Shown here one piece after another: positions 11,362 to 26,231 of a stretch of 64,000 nucleotides of DNA. The notes below the pieces were generated by a model. The model searched no databases. It saw only the letters and a program-made list of their open reading frames with translations, and was not told the origin of the DNA. Each line of letters opens with the position of its first letter. Positions within the stretch are counted from its first letter, which is position 1. Source of the DNA: Isoetes taiwanensis (lineage: Eukaryota > Streptophyta > Lycopodiopsida > Isoetales > Isoetaceae); assembly GCA_021234155.1 (NCBI GenBank), contig JAJEKV010000035.1, positions 3,860,224 to 3,924,223 of the forward strand, in the 5' to 3' direction. A program made the translations under genes and the position numbers.

Positions 11362-11700
11362 ATCCGACCATTGATCCGAGATCCTACGGCTCACGTGGCT
11401 TTGAGACGTATCCTACGGCCCAGATGGCTTGGAAGTTTGTGTATAGACTATATGTAAGCGATCCTACGGTCCAGGTTGATTTGATCCTGATCGTCGGTCC
11501 GAGATCCTACGGCTCACATTGCTTTGGGACACATCCTACGGTGCACATGGCTTTGGGAATTATATGTAATCGATCCTATGGTCCAGGTTGTTCTTGATCT
11601 TGATCGTCGATCTAGGATCCTACGGCTCATGTTGCTTTAGATTTTTGCCACATGGCACGATCTCGGCCCTTGATCGGGTCCAAGATCCTACGGCCCACGT
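11362..11700. repeat. Imperfect tandem array of ATCCTACGG(C/T)(C/T)CA words
   Basis: About nine copies of the CCTA(C/T)GG(C/T) word occur in about 330 bp. A higher-order unit of about 145 bp (GATCGTCGGTCCGAGATCCT..., CATGGCTTGG, then ATCCTACGGTCCAGGTTG) is repeated about two and a half times. No coding support. Similar words occur in terminal parts of many plant intergenic elements, so it may derive from transposon ends. Confidence 0.65.
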
Positions 11701-11744
11701 TGAATGCTCATCCTTTAAGGAAAGGCTTTTAAAATTTTTATGTT

Positions 11745-11810
11745 GTGTGGGGGATTTGAACCCTGGTCATTGACCCCCCAGCCCCCCATTCTAACCACTA
11801 GACCAAGCAT
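11745..11810 (-). mobile_element. tRNA-derived (SINE-like) sequence
   Basis: On the minus strand an A box TGGTCTAGTGGTTAG (about 11791-11805) is followed by a B box GGTTCAAATCC (about 11752-11762), with tRNA-like spacing. The T stem and acceptor do not pair well, so this is not a functional tRNA. A SINE head or tRNA pseudogene fits. Confidence 0.5.
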
Positions 11811-11889
11811 TAATTCTATGGCTAATTTATGTTTCAAATATACTTAAGGGTAATAATCCAGTTAAGATAAAATGGAGTATAACATTCTA

Positions 11890-12600
11890 ACTAGTTCAAA
11901 AAAGTTCTAGAATGTTCTGGAAGGCTCTAGAAAGTTCTAGAATCTGCTAGAAAGTTCCAAAATATTCTAGAAAATTCTAGAACATAATCTGGGAGGAATC
12001 TATGAAAATTCTTCCAGAAAGTTTCAAATTGTTCTAATAAGTTCTAGAATGTTCGAGAATGTAGGAATCCATGGGAAGGTAAGAGAATCTAGGGAAATAC
12101 TTCCAGAAAGTTCTAGGATATTTTGAAAGTCTCGAATGTTCCGTAAAAGTCTTAGAATGTTCCGTAAAAGCCTTAGAATGTTCTAAAAAGTTCTAGAATG
12201 TAAAGGAATCCAGGAGAATCTAACGGAATCTAAGAAAATCTCATAAAATGTGAGAGAATCTAGGAAAATATTTACAAGCCTAAGGGAATCTCTTAAAATC
12301 TAGGGGATCTAAGGGAATCTTCATAAAATCTAAGGCAATCTAGGAAAATGTTGATGAAATCTTAGAGTATCTAAGGGAATCTTTATAGAATCTCTTTGAA
12401 TCTCATATAATGTAAGGGAACCTAAGGCAATCTCATAAAATCTAAAGGGATCTAAGGGAATCTAAGGGGATCGTCATAGAATCTTGGAGAATCTACGGAA
12501 ATGTAATGGAATCTAGAGGGAATCTTATAAAATTTAGAGGAATCTCCACAAAACTTCCAAGAGAACCTTGGTAGAATCTTAGAGAATCTATGAATTTAGA
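11890..12600. repeat. Degenerate short-period repeat, with HSE-like array at its start
   Basis: The first part (about 11901-11995 and 12030-12200) is built from TTCtaGAA words at near 10-bp phase, such as TTCTAGAATGTTCTGGAAGG. From 12200 the words change to GGAATCT(A/T)AG and AATCTAAGG. This has no coding potential. The alternating TTC/GAA spacing matches the heat-shock element rule nTTCnnGAAn, but it may simply reflect a decayed satellite. Confidence 0.65.
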
Positions 12601-13261
12601 ATGTAGGGCACGACAAGAACTTGCAGCATAGGAACATGCTAAAACTCGAACATGCACCGTAGGACGCATTAAATTTCTTGTATATATATATATTGTAATT
12701 CCATGTAACCACTCGGAACTATTATATTATCTAAACTATATAATTGCTATAGGCAGGTTCCTAGAGAATATGCTCTAAGGATACCTGTTTGTTTTGTGGA
12801 CATGTAGCCTTGTCCGTTTGTATCACTTTTACAGCCATTTTTTGACACGTGTCTAAAGGCTTATTTATTTCTGACACTTTGGATAATATAGTTTAGATAA
12901 GGTTTTTAACACTTTTAAGGCTTTTTTTTTTTACGCGTCCTAAAGCGTATTTAGTATTAATGAATTCTTTCTAAAAATTGACACGTCAACATTTTGTTAT
13001 CCAACATTCTATTCAAAAACCTTGACATGTGTGCGAGCTTTTTGAGTAGGTTAAGGAAGATGCCTAGAAGTGGCACTATAATTAATGCGGAAAGGGTGAG
13101 TTGGCACTGTAGCACTCTAGAAATCTTCTATTTTATGGCTGTGCTTTAAACAACTATATCCACAATGGTTGAGTTAGATTAAGGTGGCCCCACGCCATTA
13201 GATTCCTCTCATCGAGAGCTTTCCACAACTGGTAATTTGCCATTGTTTCAATGCCGTTATA
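12601..13261. other. Gene-free spacer between two repeat blocks
   Basis: A/T-rich, with a (TA)n stretch at about 12680-12693 and three variants of a TTGACACGTGTC-like word (about 12841, 12978, 13021). Nothing coding is seen. Confidence 0.3.
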
Positions 13262-13740
13262 GCCAATGTAATCGAAATGGAGAATCTTCATGGAATCTTA
13301 GAGAACCTATGTGAAATATTCCTAGAATCTGAGGGAATCTAGAAGAATCTTGAGAGAATATTTAGAAATCTAGACCAATCTTAAGAGAATCTAAAAGGAT
13401 CCTTATAGAAACTTAGAGAATCCTAGAGAAGCTTCATAGAATCTTTGAGAATCTAGGGGAACTTTTATATAGTACTGGGGAATCTTCATGGTATTTAAGA
13501 AAATCTAGAGGGAAGTTAGAGCATCTAGGAGGATCTTGATGGCATCTTAGAGAATCTAGGGGAATTTTTATAGAATATCATTGAATGCATTAGAATCTTA
13601 AGAGAATTTGGAGTAATCTTTATAGAATCTTCGGGAACCTAACAAAATCATAAGAGAATCTTCGAGAACCTAGAGGAATTGTACGAGAGTCATGAAAAAT
13701 CCCTATGGAACCTAAGGGAATCTTTATATAATCTAGGGCA
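13262..13740. repeat. Second block of GAATCT-type degenerate repeat
   Basis: Same words as 12200-12600 (AATCTTAGAGAATCTAG, AATCTTCATAGAATC), so the two blocks were probably one array interrupted by 12601-13261. Confidence 0.6.
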
Positions 13741-15368
13741 AACAAAGTTGTAGTTAGTAAATGAGCCAGTAGAGGCAAGTCGCTTCCCTAATACATAAAA
13801 ATTGATAGAGAGAAATGTTCGTGGCGGTCTTGGCCGCCGCAATAAATTTCTTGTACATAATAATAATGATATATAACTCATGAGCCATTTATATTACACA
13901 TATGTGCTAACATGTTGTATAATTGCTTTCAGATCTCCAATTGGCCTGATTATATTAAAATTCCAATATGGAGTGATCATCTAAAAGTGATTGATGCTTC
14001 AGGGACATTTCTTACTTCTGGAAGTACTTTGTAATATTTTGAGTGTATAATATGAAGTAAAACACGTTCTTCAAAAAAAAAAAAAACATGTTAATAACAT
14101 GTTAATTTAACTTGTATGGTGCACTTGACCCTATAAATCCAATAACACTGTCATTATTATTGACCATTATATTGCATACATTAATATAACATGTGAATAT
14201 AACCTATATTACCATATGTTAGCTCCTCAAGGAGCCAAGTGGCCAATCTAATACTAACCCTAAATCATAGAGGTAAAATGGGCAAGAACCCTAAAAGTTG
14301 TCTTTTCGGGTTCTAACAGCCACGGTGATCAAAGGAGCATTTGGTGCTACATATTCTAAATGAGGTGCACCTTGGACTACCACAATTGTCAGATTCGTCG
14401 ATCCTATGACCCAGATCGTATGTTGGTGCCCTTGGGCACCTCTCTTTTCATTTATAGTCATTTATGATTGGAGGCGCCTATGATTTTGAAATATGAAATA
14501 AAGGTTTTGAGGGAATATCGACCCTCTATACGGCTTTGCCTAAGATTTTAGAATATGAAATACGGGGGCTCGAACCTCTACCAAAATAATTCAATGTCCT
14601 AATATAACTATTTTAACCAATGCACCCAGTGAGCTAATGTGATTATTTTTTATCTTGAATCTATGTTTTTTTTTTATAACAACCCATTCAACTGTTTTAA
14701 GGATATATGGTCAATGGTTTCATAAATTGTTATTTTTACATCTATTTCAAATCCCCCTGGAACCCCCTGTTATTTTGCTACATTCTTCGTTCTGTTTCAC
14801 CATTTTCACTTCATTCTTTGTGACACAGAAATATGGCCGCTGCACGCACTCCATTCATGGCCTCCTCAAAGCCACAAATACTACGCCCTGCCCATGCCCT
14901 TCCAAGACATGCATCAATTCTTAATACAAAAATTTTGCTTTACACTAGGACTACCCCATTCTAGTCTTGCATCAACAACCAAGCTCACGTTTCAAGACGA
15001 TTCTGAGACCTTCATCTGTTTCAATGGCATGAGCGCATCCCAAGATATTGGGGCCAGCCAAGGATCCAGTTAGTGTTGATTCTGTCAGTCAATTCAAGCT
15101 TTATTGGCTATTTTTAGGTTGGATTTGCACCTGTTCTTAGTCTTTGATAATATTTAGAAATTAAGAGCCCAGATCTTTAACCTAGACGAACGAATGAACC
15201 TTGCTCATGTTATTAGATTAGTTAGATTAGATCTATTCTTTTTATTATTTTGATTCATCCTGTTTTATGATGATGGATGATATTGCTGTTGCGCACCTCT
15301 TGTGCTTGGGGAAGGGATGATAGAATTGAGTCATGTAATATTGTAAATGGTTATGGATCAGATGAATA
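13741..15368. other. Gene-free region with one SINE-like sequence
   Basis: Short open frames exist but show no recognisable domains. An A-run lies at 14073-14085. At 14556-14640 (minus strand) a B box GGTTCGAGCCC follows an A-box-like GCTCACTGGGTGCATTGG, as in tRNA-derived SINEs. The remainder holds nothing I can name. Confidence 0.35.
14556..14640 (-). mobile_element. tRNA-derived SINE-like head
   Basis: On the minus strand, TTAGCTCACTGGGTGC resembles the box A of tRNA-derived SINEs, and GGTTCGAGCCCCC is a consensus box B about 50 bases downstream. The family cannot be assigned without alignment. Confidence 0.45.
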
Positions 15369-15494
15369 ACTGCTGAAGACATTGATATATTTACAGATGA
15401 ATGCATAAGTACTATGGAAGATGATGCTCTACAGCGGAGCACTGAACAAGTATATATGCAGTTAAGAACCATGTCTAGCATAGGTTTTGTATGA
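15369..15494 (+). other. Unrecognised exon-like stretch, duplicated at 42150-42275
   Basis: Reads TAEDIDIFTDECISTMEDDA, then LQRSTEQVYMQLRTMSSIGF and V before TGA at 15492-15494. The other copy keeps the frame with a few substitutions and reads TAKDIDMFTDECISTVEADA. No acceptor precedes it here because it begins at the duplication edge. It may be the truncated end of a gene or transposon ORF. Function unknown. Confidence 0.3.
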
Positions 15495-16384
15495 CCTAAG
15501 ATTATTTTTATCTTGGTTATTATTTGATGGCTCGAAAGCCTTATATGGAAGAAAGTATTTATATTAAGAAGTGTGAAGGCGGGCTAATAGGTGGGAGCTA
15601 AAAACACATTTGAAAATGAGGTTGGCCATTCGGTGCGAAAACTCCAGAGAAAGGTCCGGCTTTGCAGCAAATCGTGAAGTATAAACCAAGGTGAATTGTT
15701 TGTGTTTGAATACTGATTGCCGGGCATCATACAGAGATCAATCAGGTAAGCTTGGGCTCTCGAGTTATTCTAGGACTAATTTGCTACAATGCTTGAATCA
15801 TAACCAGTTGAATAGTGAAAGTATTGTAGCAAGTCAATGGTTGAATGCCAATGATTGAATCTTATAGAATTATATATATTTTTTTTTTGAAGAACTGTGT
15901 CATCAATATATTAAAAGAATGGTAATGTTACAAAGCAAGTGAGGAGAAAGGAGAAGTGCTCCAAAGAGATAGCGATACCTTGTGTGACATTGCCTTGCTA
16001 TATTCACTAGTTAAAATTTGAGTTAGGTAAATTTTGCCTGGTCTATTTCTTTCATTTGTATTAGAGCATCTAGGTTGCGATAATGTCAACAAGTTTTGGT
16101 GCTAACTTTCTTACTTCCATTGAAGTGTTTAGAGGTGATAATGGCTTTCAAATCGGGAAACAAGAAGTACTTGAGTTTGAGAACATGTGGCATCTCATCG
16201 AAGGAGGAAATGCTAGAGGCTCAACCACGGTAAGTTCTAATGCAAGAGAGGCAAGTGCAAGTTCAGTTGAAGAAAGCTCTACAACTAGATATCACAAGCA
16301 AGGTTGGTGCTACCATAAAACTTAAACTACGTGGTATGAAGCCAATGCATATGCATTCCTCAACTTCACTATGAGCCAAAAGAA

Positions 16385-16450
16385 TGGGATTTGAATCCAT
16401 GATACCTACATGATACAAAGATGTGCTTTTGACCACTTGACCACCATTCC
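16385..16450 (-). mobile_element. tRNA-derived sequence, also present at 42985-43050
   Basis: On the minus strand TGGTCAAGTGGTCAAAA (box A) is followed by GGATTCAAATCCC (box B). Shared by both B copies, so it predates the duplication. Confidence 0.45.
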
Positions 16451-17797
16451 TTTGAACTTGATGTGTTGTGAGTGGCTCAAAATAGGTATTAGTAGTTTTG
16501 TTGTTTTATCATATATGTGTAGGAACTTCTTGTGTCATATATCTCCTCTCTAGAATCAACATAGAAGACACGGTTTTATATCATGTATGAGATGGGAGTA
16601 GCATTATTGTTCTAAATAATTTATATTTTGTTGTTGCGACCCTTGCTCTTGACCGGCTTGCTACAACACCGCCGACTAAAGCGAAGGTCAATCATTCTCT
16701 GTATATGAATATAGCTATAACTATAGCTAGTCCTAGAGATTCTAACATGTCGTGTGTGAGCATAAATAGACTCTATAAATAACAAGAGATAGATCCCGTG
16801 CAAGGTGGTTGCCCGTTACACGGCTCACTAGCGCTACTTCTTCGTTCGGGCCGGATGTTGCTTCTTGATGAAGAGGAAATAGAGAATACCTCGACCCTTT
16901 GAAAAAATTTATGTGTGAAGTCGACCTAAGGTTCACTTAAAGTTCTCTCAAGATTATCTAAGGTTTTCTTTCTTAAACTCGATATGACAAAATGATACGA
17001 GTACAAGGTTTACTACAATTCTAACTTGTCCACGTGTAGTGCCACTTCACTTCAAGGTTTACTACAATTCTAACTTGTCCACGTGTAGTGCCACTTCACT
17101 TCAGCCAAATATAATCTTCACTATTAGATCTTAAATCCGTTTATTTTATGATTAGGTCCAAAACTGTTTTTTTTCCAAATGCTTTTCTCCTTTTCTCTGT
17201 GGCATTCCTTTTTATCTCTTGTCCTATGCATTGGCCATTGACCTTTAATTTGAGACTTTGGACTACAAGACTACCATGGGAGCAAAGCTTTTACTTGAAT
17301 TTTACAGGGAATTTCAACAGATTAGCAACATGCAGTTAAATTTGCATAGCATGCATAATCTACGATTTCCATTCCAGCAAATTATATTTTGTTTCCCATA
17401 CAAATTCTATCTGTCACAAAACTAATAGAACCCATCAAATCATGCAAGAATTTTCAATTTACATCTGATATTTATATTACAAAATCACATAATCTGATTA
17501 CATTTTATTTTTAAACGTTGATAGAAACTAAAATTCAAGCTCGAGCAACTGCATTCTAAAAACTTCCCCTTTCCATAACCCCAAAATCAAATATCTCATC
17601 TTATAATTGCAATTGATATCATGCTTTGAGGTGCAACTACAATAATAATATAGTTATACATATATAAAGATAACAATTGTTGTCAAAACATAAAAGAAAC
17701 TATGTGGAATGTGCAATAGCACCAACATAAAGCAACTCAAACAGGATCGTGGGAAGAATTGGATAGTTTTAACATAATTAGCCAAACTTAAATTGAC
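16451..17797. other. 3' flank of the GH1 pseudogene with a tandem duplication
   Basis: Positions about 17004-17107 hold two adjacent 52-bp copies of CAAGGTTTACTACAATTCTA...CACTTCACTT, each containing CCACGTGTAG. The second GH1 locus has one copy, so the duplication is local. No gene is seen elsewhere here. Confidence 0.6.
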
Positions 17798-20919
<3,122 letters not shown>

Positions 20920-21374
20920 CTTAAAACTGGACCAAATCTATGAAATCAAGGAACAAGATGTTTCTTATTCTCTTGAAGTCCTCTTTATAAACTTAAGACA
21001 TGTGGTACTCTTGGAGGAGAAACTATTATTATGTAAAGCTAATTATAATCCTATATACTCATATCCAGTATAGAGCTAATGATAATCCTATATACTCATA
21101 GAGCTAGTTATAATCCTATATACTCATATCCAGAATAGAGCTAAGAATAAAGCCTTTTGAATTAGGTAACTGATTAACCTATTAACAAAATATGTTGTAT
21201 TTGCTTTTTGGGTTGCCCCTAGGGGGGCAAGCCCTCGTTTGTGTGGGTTTTATGGCATATTTCAGGTATATGCCAGTATATGCCAGAAATATGCCATGAC
21301 TGCTAAAAACTTACTATAGCGTGTAAATGGCCGGTCGCCGCTGTTGGTGCATAGCCAGTTTGGAAACCGGCTAA

Positions 21375-21720
21375 CCGTTTGTCTCATTCATTCTGGCGCC
21401 CTTCTCTTTGGAGCCTCGGGTTTGACAGGTATCTCTATGGCGAGCCTGTGGTTAAGGCTTGTGTGGAGGCAGAGATTGATTATTTGGACATTACCGGGGA
21501 GCCTGAGTTGGGTTTAATCTTCAACGCCAGGCAATGGGTTCCTCCATCTGTGCCCAACAGTGTGGATTCTTACTTAGTGCTACATTCTTCTGGAAGAATA
21601 CGAGGCAACATTGGGACTTATGAGTCACCGTGCTAGGAATTGCCGGTGCTTACGTGAAGATGCCGCCAGCAGCAGCTATAGAGGCGGATAATCGGTTCCA
21701 AGTTTCTAGTGAGTATATGC
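21375..21720 (+). pseudogene. Saccharopine dehydrogenase-like oxidoreductase fragment
   Basis: YLYGEPVVKACVEAEIDYLD then ITGEPE is followed directly by FNARQWVPPSVPNSVDSYLV and GNIGTYES, two conserved blocks of this NAD(P)-binding family. The segment normally between them is missing. After TYES a frame change (near 21630) continues as VLGIAGAYVKMPP. No introns are seen and both ends are cut. It is a captured fragment, not a gene. Confidence 0.75.
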
Positions 21721-21999
21721 CAATGAGTTTTTCTATGTTGTCCCGCTTATCCATTTTCACATTTCAATTTGTCTCTCGGATTGCAAGCCTAAATTTTGTT
21801 TGAAGATAGAAGGACAACATGGGCCGGTATGTTGGTATACTGAGCAACTTTTTTGCCCCTTCCTTTCGTTGTTCCCGTTTCCATATAATTTAAGGCTATC
21901 CGGAGGGAAGTCAAGAAGGTTTGCAAAGAGAAACGAATGCCGAAATATATGATATCGTTGAGCAACGACTAGTTGTACACAAGAGCAATGCACATTACT

Positions 22000-23258
22000 T
22001 TCCCCAGGATTGTAGCAGAAAGAGAGATCTTAAACTTGCTTGGCACCTGCATACTTTGATGATGCACATTGGCGTTGCCGATTCTTGGAGCAGCTCATTT
22101 GGCTATTCACAACTTGCAGATGCCTAGCCGAAGCAAACCAAGTGCTAGATAACGCACTTGAAGTGAATGTTCTATCATTGGGTGCTCTAATTTCAGCGCA
22201 TGGCAACTGGGTGGAGGTCCAACTGCTCTTGATCTGTACAATACAGTGCTACAATTAGGTATGAAGTGTGATAGATCTATTTATATTGCTGCCATTAAAG
22301 CATGCACATTGATATTGGACCTTGAACAGGGTAGACTGATCCATGTACGTATTATCAACAGCTCTCTTCCTTGTGATATGTTTTTGGGAACCAATTTGCT
22401 GGATATGTATGCAAAATGTGGAACCTTAGAGGAGGCGTGCCATGTTTTTGATAACTTGCCGAATAGAGATGTAGTATCATGGACAGCTTTGATCGTTGGA
22501 TATACACAACATGCTAAAAGCGAAATTGCTCTCCACTGTTTTGAAGAAATGCAGCATCAAGACATAGCACCAACTGCTGCATCATATTTGAGCATTCTGA
22601 AGGCATGTTCTAACATTGGAGCATTCTTAAGTCCAGAATGATGAAAACATTCTTGCTGTCCAAATTTTTGAAAGGATGCAGAACAATGGGGTAAAACCAA
22701 ACAGGGTTACATTCTTGGGTATTTTTGAAAGCTTATGGAAACATTGGCGATATAGTCCATGGCAGGAGAATTCATGTGCAGATAATTGGTAATGACCTGC
22801 AGCTTGATATTGCTGTCCTGAACACCCTTGTTGACATGTATGCCAAGTGTATGGCATTGGAAGAAGCACGCAAATTGTTTGACTGTCTGCACGAAATGTA
22901 GTGTCATGGAATGCCATTATTTCAGCATTTCTGCAACACGATAGATCTCATGTCGTGCTAGAGTACTTTAAGAAGATGCAGGAGATTAACTTAGAACCAG
23001 ATAAAGTCACATTTTTGGGCATTTTGTGATCAAGGCAGAGCTAGATATAGTTGTAGTTAATGCCATAACAGATATGTATTCAAAGTGTGGGGGCATGACG
23101 GAAGCATGCAAAGTCTTTAACAAACTACCAAACCGGGATGTAGTAACATGGGGCGCAATTATTGATGGGTATGGTCGGGTTGGTAATGCAGCATTGGCTT
23201 TCCAGTACTTCTATGAGATGCAACAAACATGTGTCTGTGAACGGTTCAGGATTATCTA
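22000..23258 (+). pseudogene. PPR (PLS-type) protein fragment, multiply frameshifted
   Basis: Successive PPR-like units are read in three frames. They include KACTLILDLEQGRLIHVRII, LLDMYAKCGTLEEACHVFDN and LPNRDVVSWTALIVGYTQH (22290-22520), LSILKACSNIGA (22590-22625), VHGRRIHVQIIG, DMYAKCMALEEARKLFD (about 22837-22882), and DMYSKCGGMTEACKVFNKLP with NRDVVTWGAIIDGYGRVGNA (23070-23190). No start, organelle-targeting region or DYW domain remains. Intact relatives bind organellar RNA for editing, splicing or stability. It is intronless, as usual for PPR genes, so capture by retroposition cannot be told from DNA capture. Confidence 0.85.
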
Positions 23259-23579
23259 AGAAGGACCATTATGATTTTTGTGCAAATCTTCGATAATGGA
23301 GGTCAACTAATGGCTAGAACTAAGAATGTATAAAAAAAAGCTCGTGTGTAAATAAAGAACGAAGGAATACTATCTATATCTATAGAGAAATTGATGTTTA
23401 GATCAGCGCACTTCTCGCCGAACAAAACTTATGTGGATGAATATTTCAAGGTTCCCCCTTGAAAAGAAGCAACAAGCTCTAAGGGCCTTACATAATTAAG
23501 AAGGAGGCAAGAACCTTTAAAATAACATGCTGTAAGGGTCGTAAATAATTGTGTATTGTGTTAGATGCACGCAATTTTT

Positions 23580-24015
23580 GGGTTGCCCCTAGGGGGGCAA
23601 ACCCTCGTTTATGTGGGTATGTAGGCAATTTCAAATTTAGAAAACAAAAATAGCAATAAAAAATCGAATTCCTTGAATCTTGGAGAACCGGGCTACAGTG
23701 CGTGCATGTGTTGAGCCCCGATAAAGAAAACTAAAACACCAACGAAATCATCATTCTTGCTTCTCGTCTTTCGATATGTTCAAGGTTTGAATGGAACCAA
23801 TGGATTGTGTTTCTTTTTCTTATTTGCAACATTCAATTTGTGAGTTATTAGCGTATTTGAATGCCTTGACTTATGAATTATGAATTGGGTATGGAAATAG
23901 CATTCCACTGATATATTTGAGTCCAGTTTTTTGGGTTGCCCCTAAGGGGAAAACCCTCATCCATGTGGGTTTGTGGCATATTCCAAGTATATGTCAGTAT
24001 ATGCTCAAAAACATG
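23580..24015. repeat. Two internal copies of the GGGTTGCCCCTA palindrome end
   Basis: GGGTTGCCCCTAGGGGGGCAA starts at 23580, and GGGTTGCCCCTAAGGGGAAA at 23934. The latter is followed by a TGGCATATTCCAAGTATATG stretch that matches 21243-21280. The same word lies inverted at 26233 and 38490. These look like ends of a dispersed foldback family. Confidence 0.6.
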
Positions 24016-24175
24016 ACTTTGAAATGTGATTTAAGCCATTTCACTCTCAGGTCACGGAGGGCAACCCTCCGTGCGCAGCACCTTGTTTTATCCGGCCCTC
24101 TGCGAATTGCGAATTGCGATTGCGACGGCCCTCTGCGAATTGCGATTGCGAAGCCCCAGTAGAACTGGATATGTA

Positions 24176-25062
24176 GTATTTGCTTTTTTATCCGGCCATC
24201 TGCGAATTGCGATTGCTAAGTCCCAGCAGAACTGTCTGCATAAAACCTTTCTAGACCTATAATTTCTTATTGCTTTAATGCCAGTTCCCTGTTCAGCATC
24301 GACCCTAAATAATTCGGTTTTGCACTTGTAGGAAAGCTTCGGCATTGGAAGGACTTTCGGATATGGCTGTTGATGAAGGTATGGCCCGTTCCTTCTATTT
24401 CACAAGTTATCCTTTGGAATTTAGCACGAGACGATGAATATGCTTTCAATCTGAAACCATGATTGAATAACTTCCATCAGAGCCAAGGATATATTCTTGT
24501 CTTGTGCTTAACATGCAAAGTATTTCATTTTTGATGTCTAGAAAAGGTTACATAGGCTACATACACAGGATTTCACTGTTGTTGTCCAGAAAAGTTGCAG
24601 AAATATGAGCATCTTCTGTCTCCATGAGAATGTTATCAAGCATCTTCAACTCAAATCTACGATTTGTAAATTGCATGAACATCATGAATAGCATATTGTA
24701 AAAGTTTCATTGTCGAATAGCTGTTTGTCTTAATCTTTCGAGAATCAGGTATTAATACCCATGGAACCTGCATATACAGTAACTGTTAAAAAAAGGGCGC
24801 TAAAGTTTTTACAGCTAGCATGAATGTTATGCATAGGATATTCTAGAAAGAAAGGAGATTGTTATTTGCCACAGTTGGCAGTCAGAGACACAGAGTATGC
24901 AATCTTATTTCTGGATATTCCTTGAGCTGGAAACACAGCCACTAAACCAATGGCACAGCCTAATATCATTCATGATCTTAATTTATTGAAACAAGCCTGA
25001 CTTCCATAAGCAGCAAGCATCTTGCCTTCCTGAAGATGATCTTTAATCGACTGAATCCTTTT
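24176..25062. repeat. Segment C, first copy
   Basis: Matches 46899-47778 collinearly. No confident gene. A possible small plus-strand exon bounded by CACTTGTAG and GTATGG (about 24331-24380, KASALEGLSDMAVDE) is present in both copies. Left of it a GCGAATTGCGATTGC word is tandemly repeated (24104-24220). Confidence 0.8.
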
Positions 25063-26052
25063 CCATTTGCTTATCGTAGAAGGAATCGTAGAACTCCAAC
25101 TAACAAAAATCAAGCTCGTTTTTAGATCTTTGCTTTGAAACTTGTAAAGTGGAATCAAGCTCATTTTCAGATCTTTGCTTTGAAACTTGTAAAGTGGACT
25201 GAACCTCCAAAACATCCGGGGTAGACAAAGAAACCACAACCGCATATTCATCAGAAGATAGAGATGGGCCTGATAGCCTTCAATATCTACCATTGTAGCA
25301 GGCGTCTTGAAATTTTATAGCCATTGATCTGACCATATTTGGAAAATTTAACAATTGATCAGCATAAAAGGCAAGAATATGCATAAAAAACCTGCGTTTA
25401 TAGATAACATCAAAACATGGCTATAGCGATTTACAATTTGACCAAGGCTCTGAGCTTGAGTTAGGATTTTCTTATCCAATGCACAAAAGACGCCCATTTC
25501 CTTGTTAACAAGCCAACAAAATTCACACACTTAACCTTAAGGACACTCCAAGACAACATCTAAGCTAAAAGGAAAAGGGGTGTCTTAAACCCTATAGACA
25601 TTGCTACAAATGGGTAACGTCACTACGTTGTACGTCCTTTGCTCAAGAGATTGGATCAAATGATAATAAATCCAACATCAGAAATCCAACCTGCATTTAT
25701 CCTCAAACAATATACCAACACCACGCAACATAAGAAAAACTTATAGAGAGAAGATTTTGCTACATAAGAAAAACTTATAGAGAGAAGATTTTGCTAGGAT
25801 TTTATTCCAAAACATGTGGGGTAAATGTGGAGTTAAACCAAGGAACACAGGCTAGCTCATCTGCTTCCATTGTTCCTCCCTGATAAGAACCAAGCTATCT
25901 CTCAGCTCTTAAATCCAGTCCAGCTCCCTGCTCCAAGCCGTCTCCAAACACCTTAAAGCATAAGTCTAATATCGTAACTATGTAAACGAGGAAACAATGC
26001 CTTAGCAACTAACCAAAAATTTCAAGACGATTTTTGTTCTGATCCAGTGATT
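25063..26052. other. Spacer with tandem duplications, no gene
   Basis: Contains a 45-bp tandem pair around GATCTTTGCTTTGAAACTTG (about 25107-25196) and a 36-bp tandem pair around CATAAGAAAAACTTATAGAG (about 25729-25800). The minus-strand open frame at 24970-25293 has no recognisable domain. Confidence 0.5.
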
Positions 26053-26231
26053 TCTCTTCAAAATTGACGGATGTGGATGAGACTGCCAGTTACGGTCCCT
26101 AATCAGATCTATTAGGACATCCAAATACCATTGGCATCCAAAGACATGCGGCCAGAACTCTAATACATTGGGTGCCATGGGATATTATATTCAAATCAAA
26201 TCAAGGCCTTCTATACGTCACTCCACCCTCC

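Larger units (their letters stand above)
21210..24175. mobile_element. 2.97-kb insertion carrying host-gene fragments
   Basis: It separates segments B and C, which are directly joined in the second copy (near 46899-46921). A near-perfect 20-bp direct repeat, ATATGT(T/A)GTATTTGCTTTT plus T, flanks it (190-209 after 21000, and 24169-24188). The left end starts with the palindromic GGGTTGCCCCTAGGGGGGCAA. The same word recurs at 23580 and, changed, at 23934. It carries fragments of a saccharopine-dehydrogenase-like gene and of PPR genes. A hairpin CACGGAGGG/CCCTCCGTG lies at 24053-24073. Gene-fragment capture suggests a Helitron, Pack-type or retroposed origin. Hallmarks of any one class are incomplete. 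Confidence 0.6.

Noticed and set aside
11362-11700. CRISPR-like array
   Set aside because: Repeat words are short and degenerate, spacing is irregular, and the DNA is eukaryotic. No cas-like genes are present.
12601-13261. A host promoter with ACGTG elements
   Set aside because: No gene lies downstream and the block is surrounded by degenerate satellite. The ACGTG words are isolated.
21210-24175. A definite Helitron
   Set aside because: Gene-fragment capture and a hairpin near the right end fit, but no 5' TC plus 3' CTRR ends at an A/T target were found, and a 20-bp direct repeat flanks the insert.
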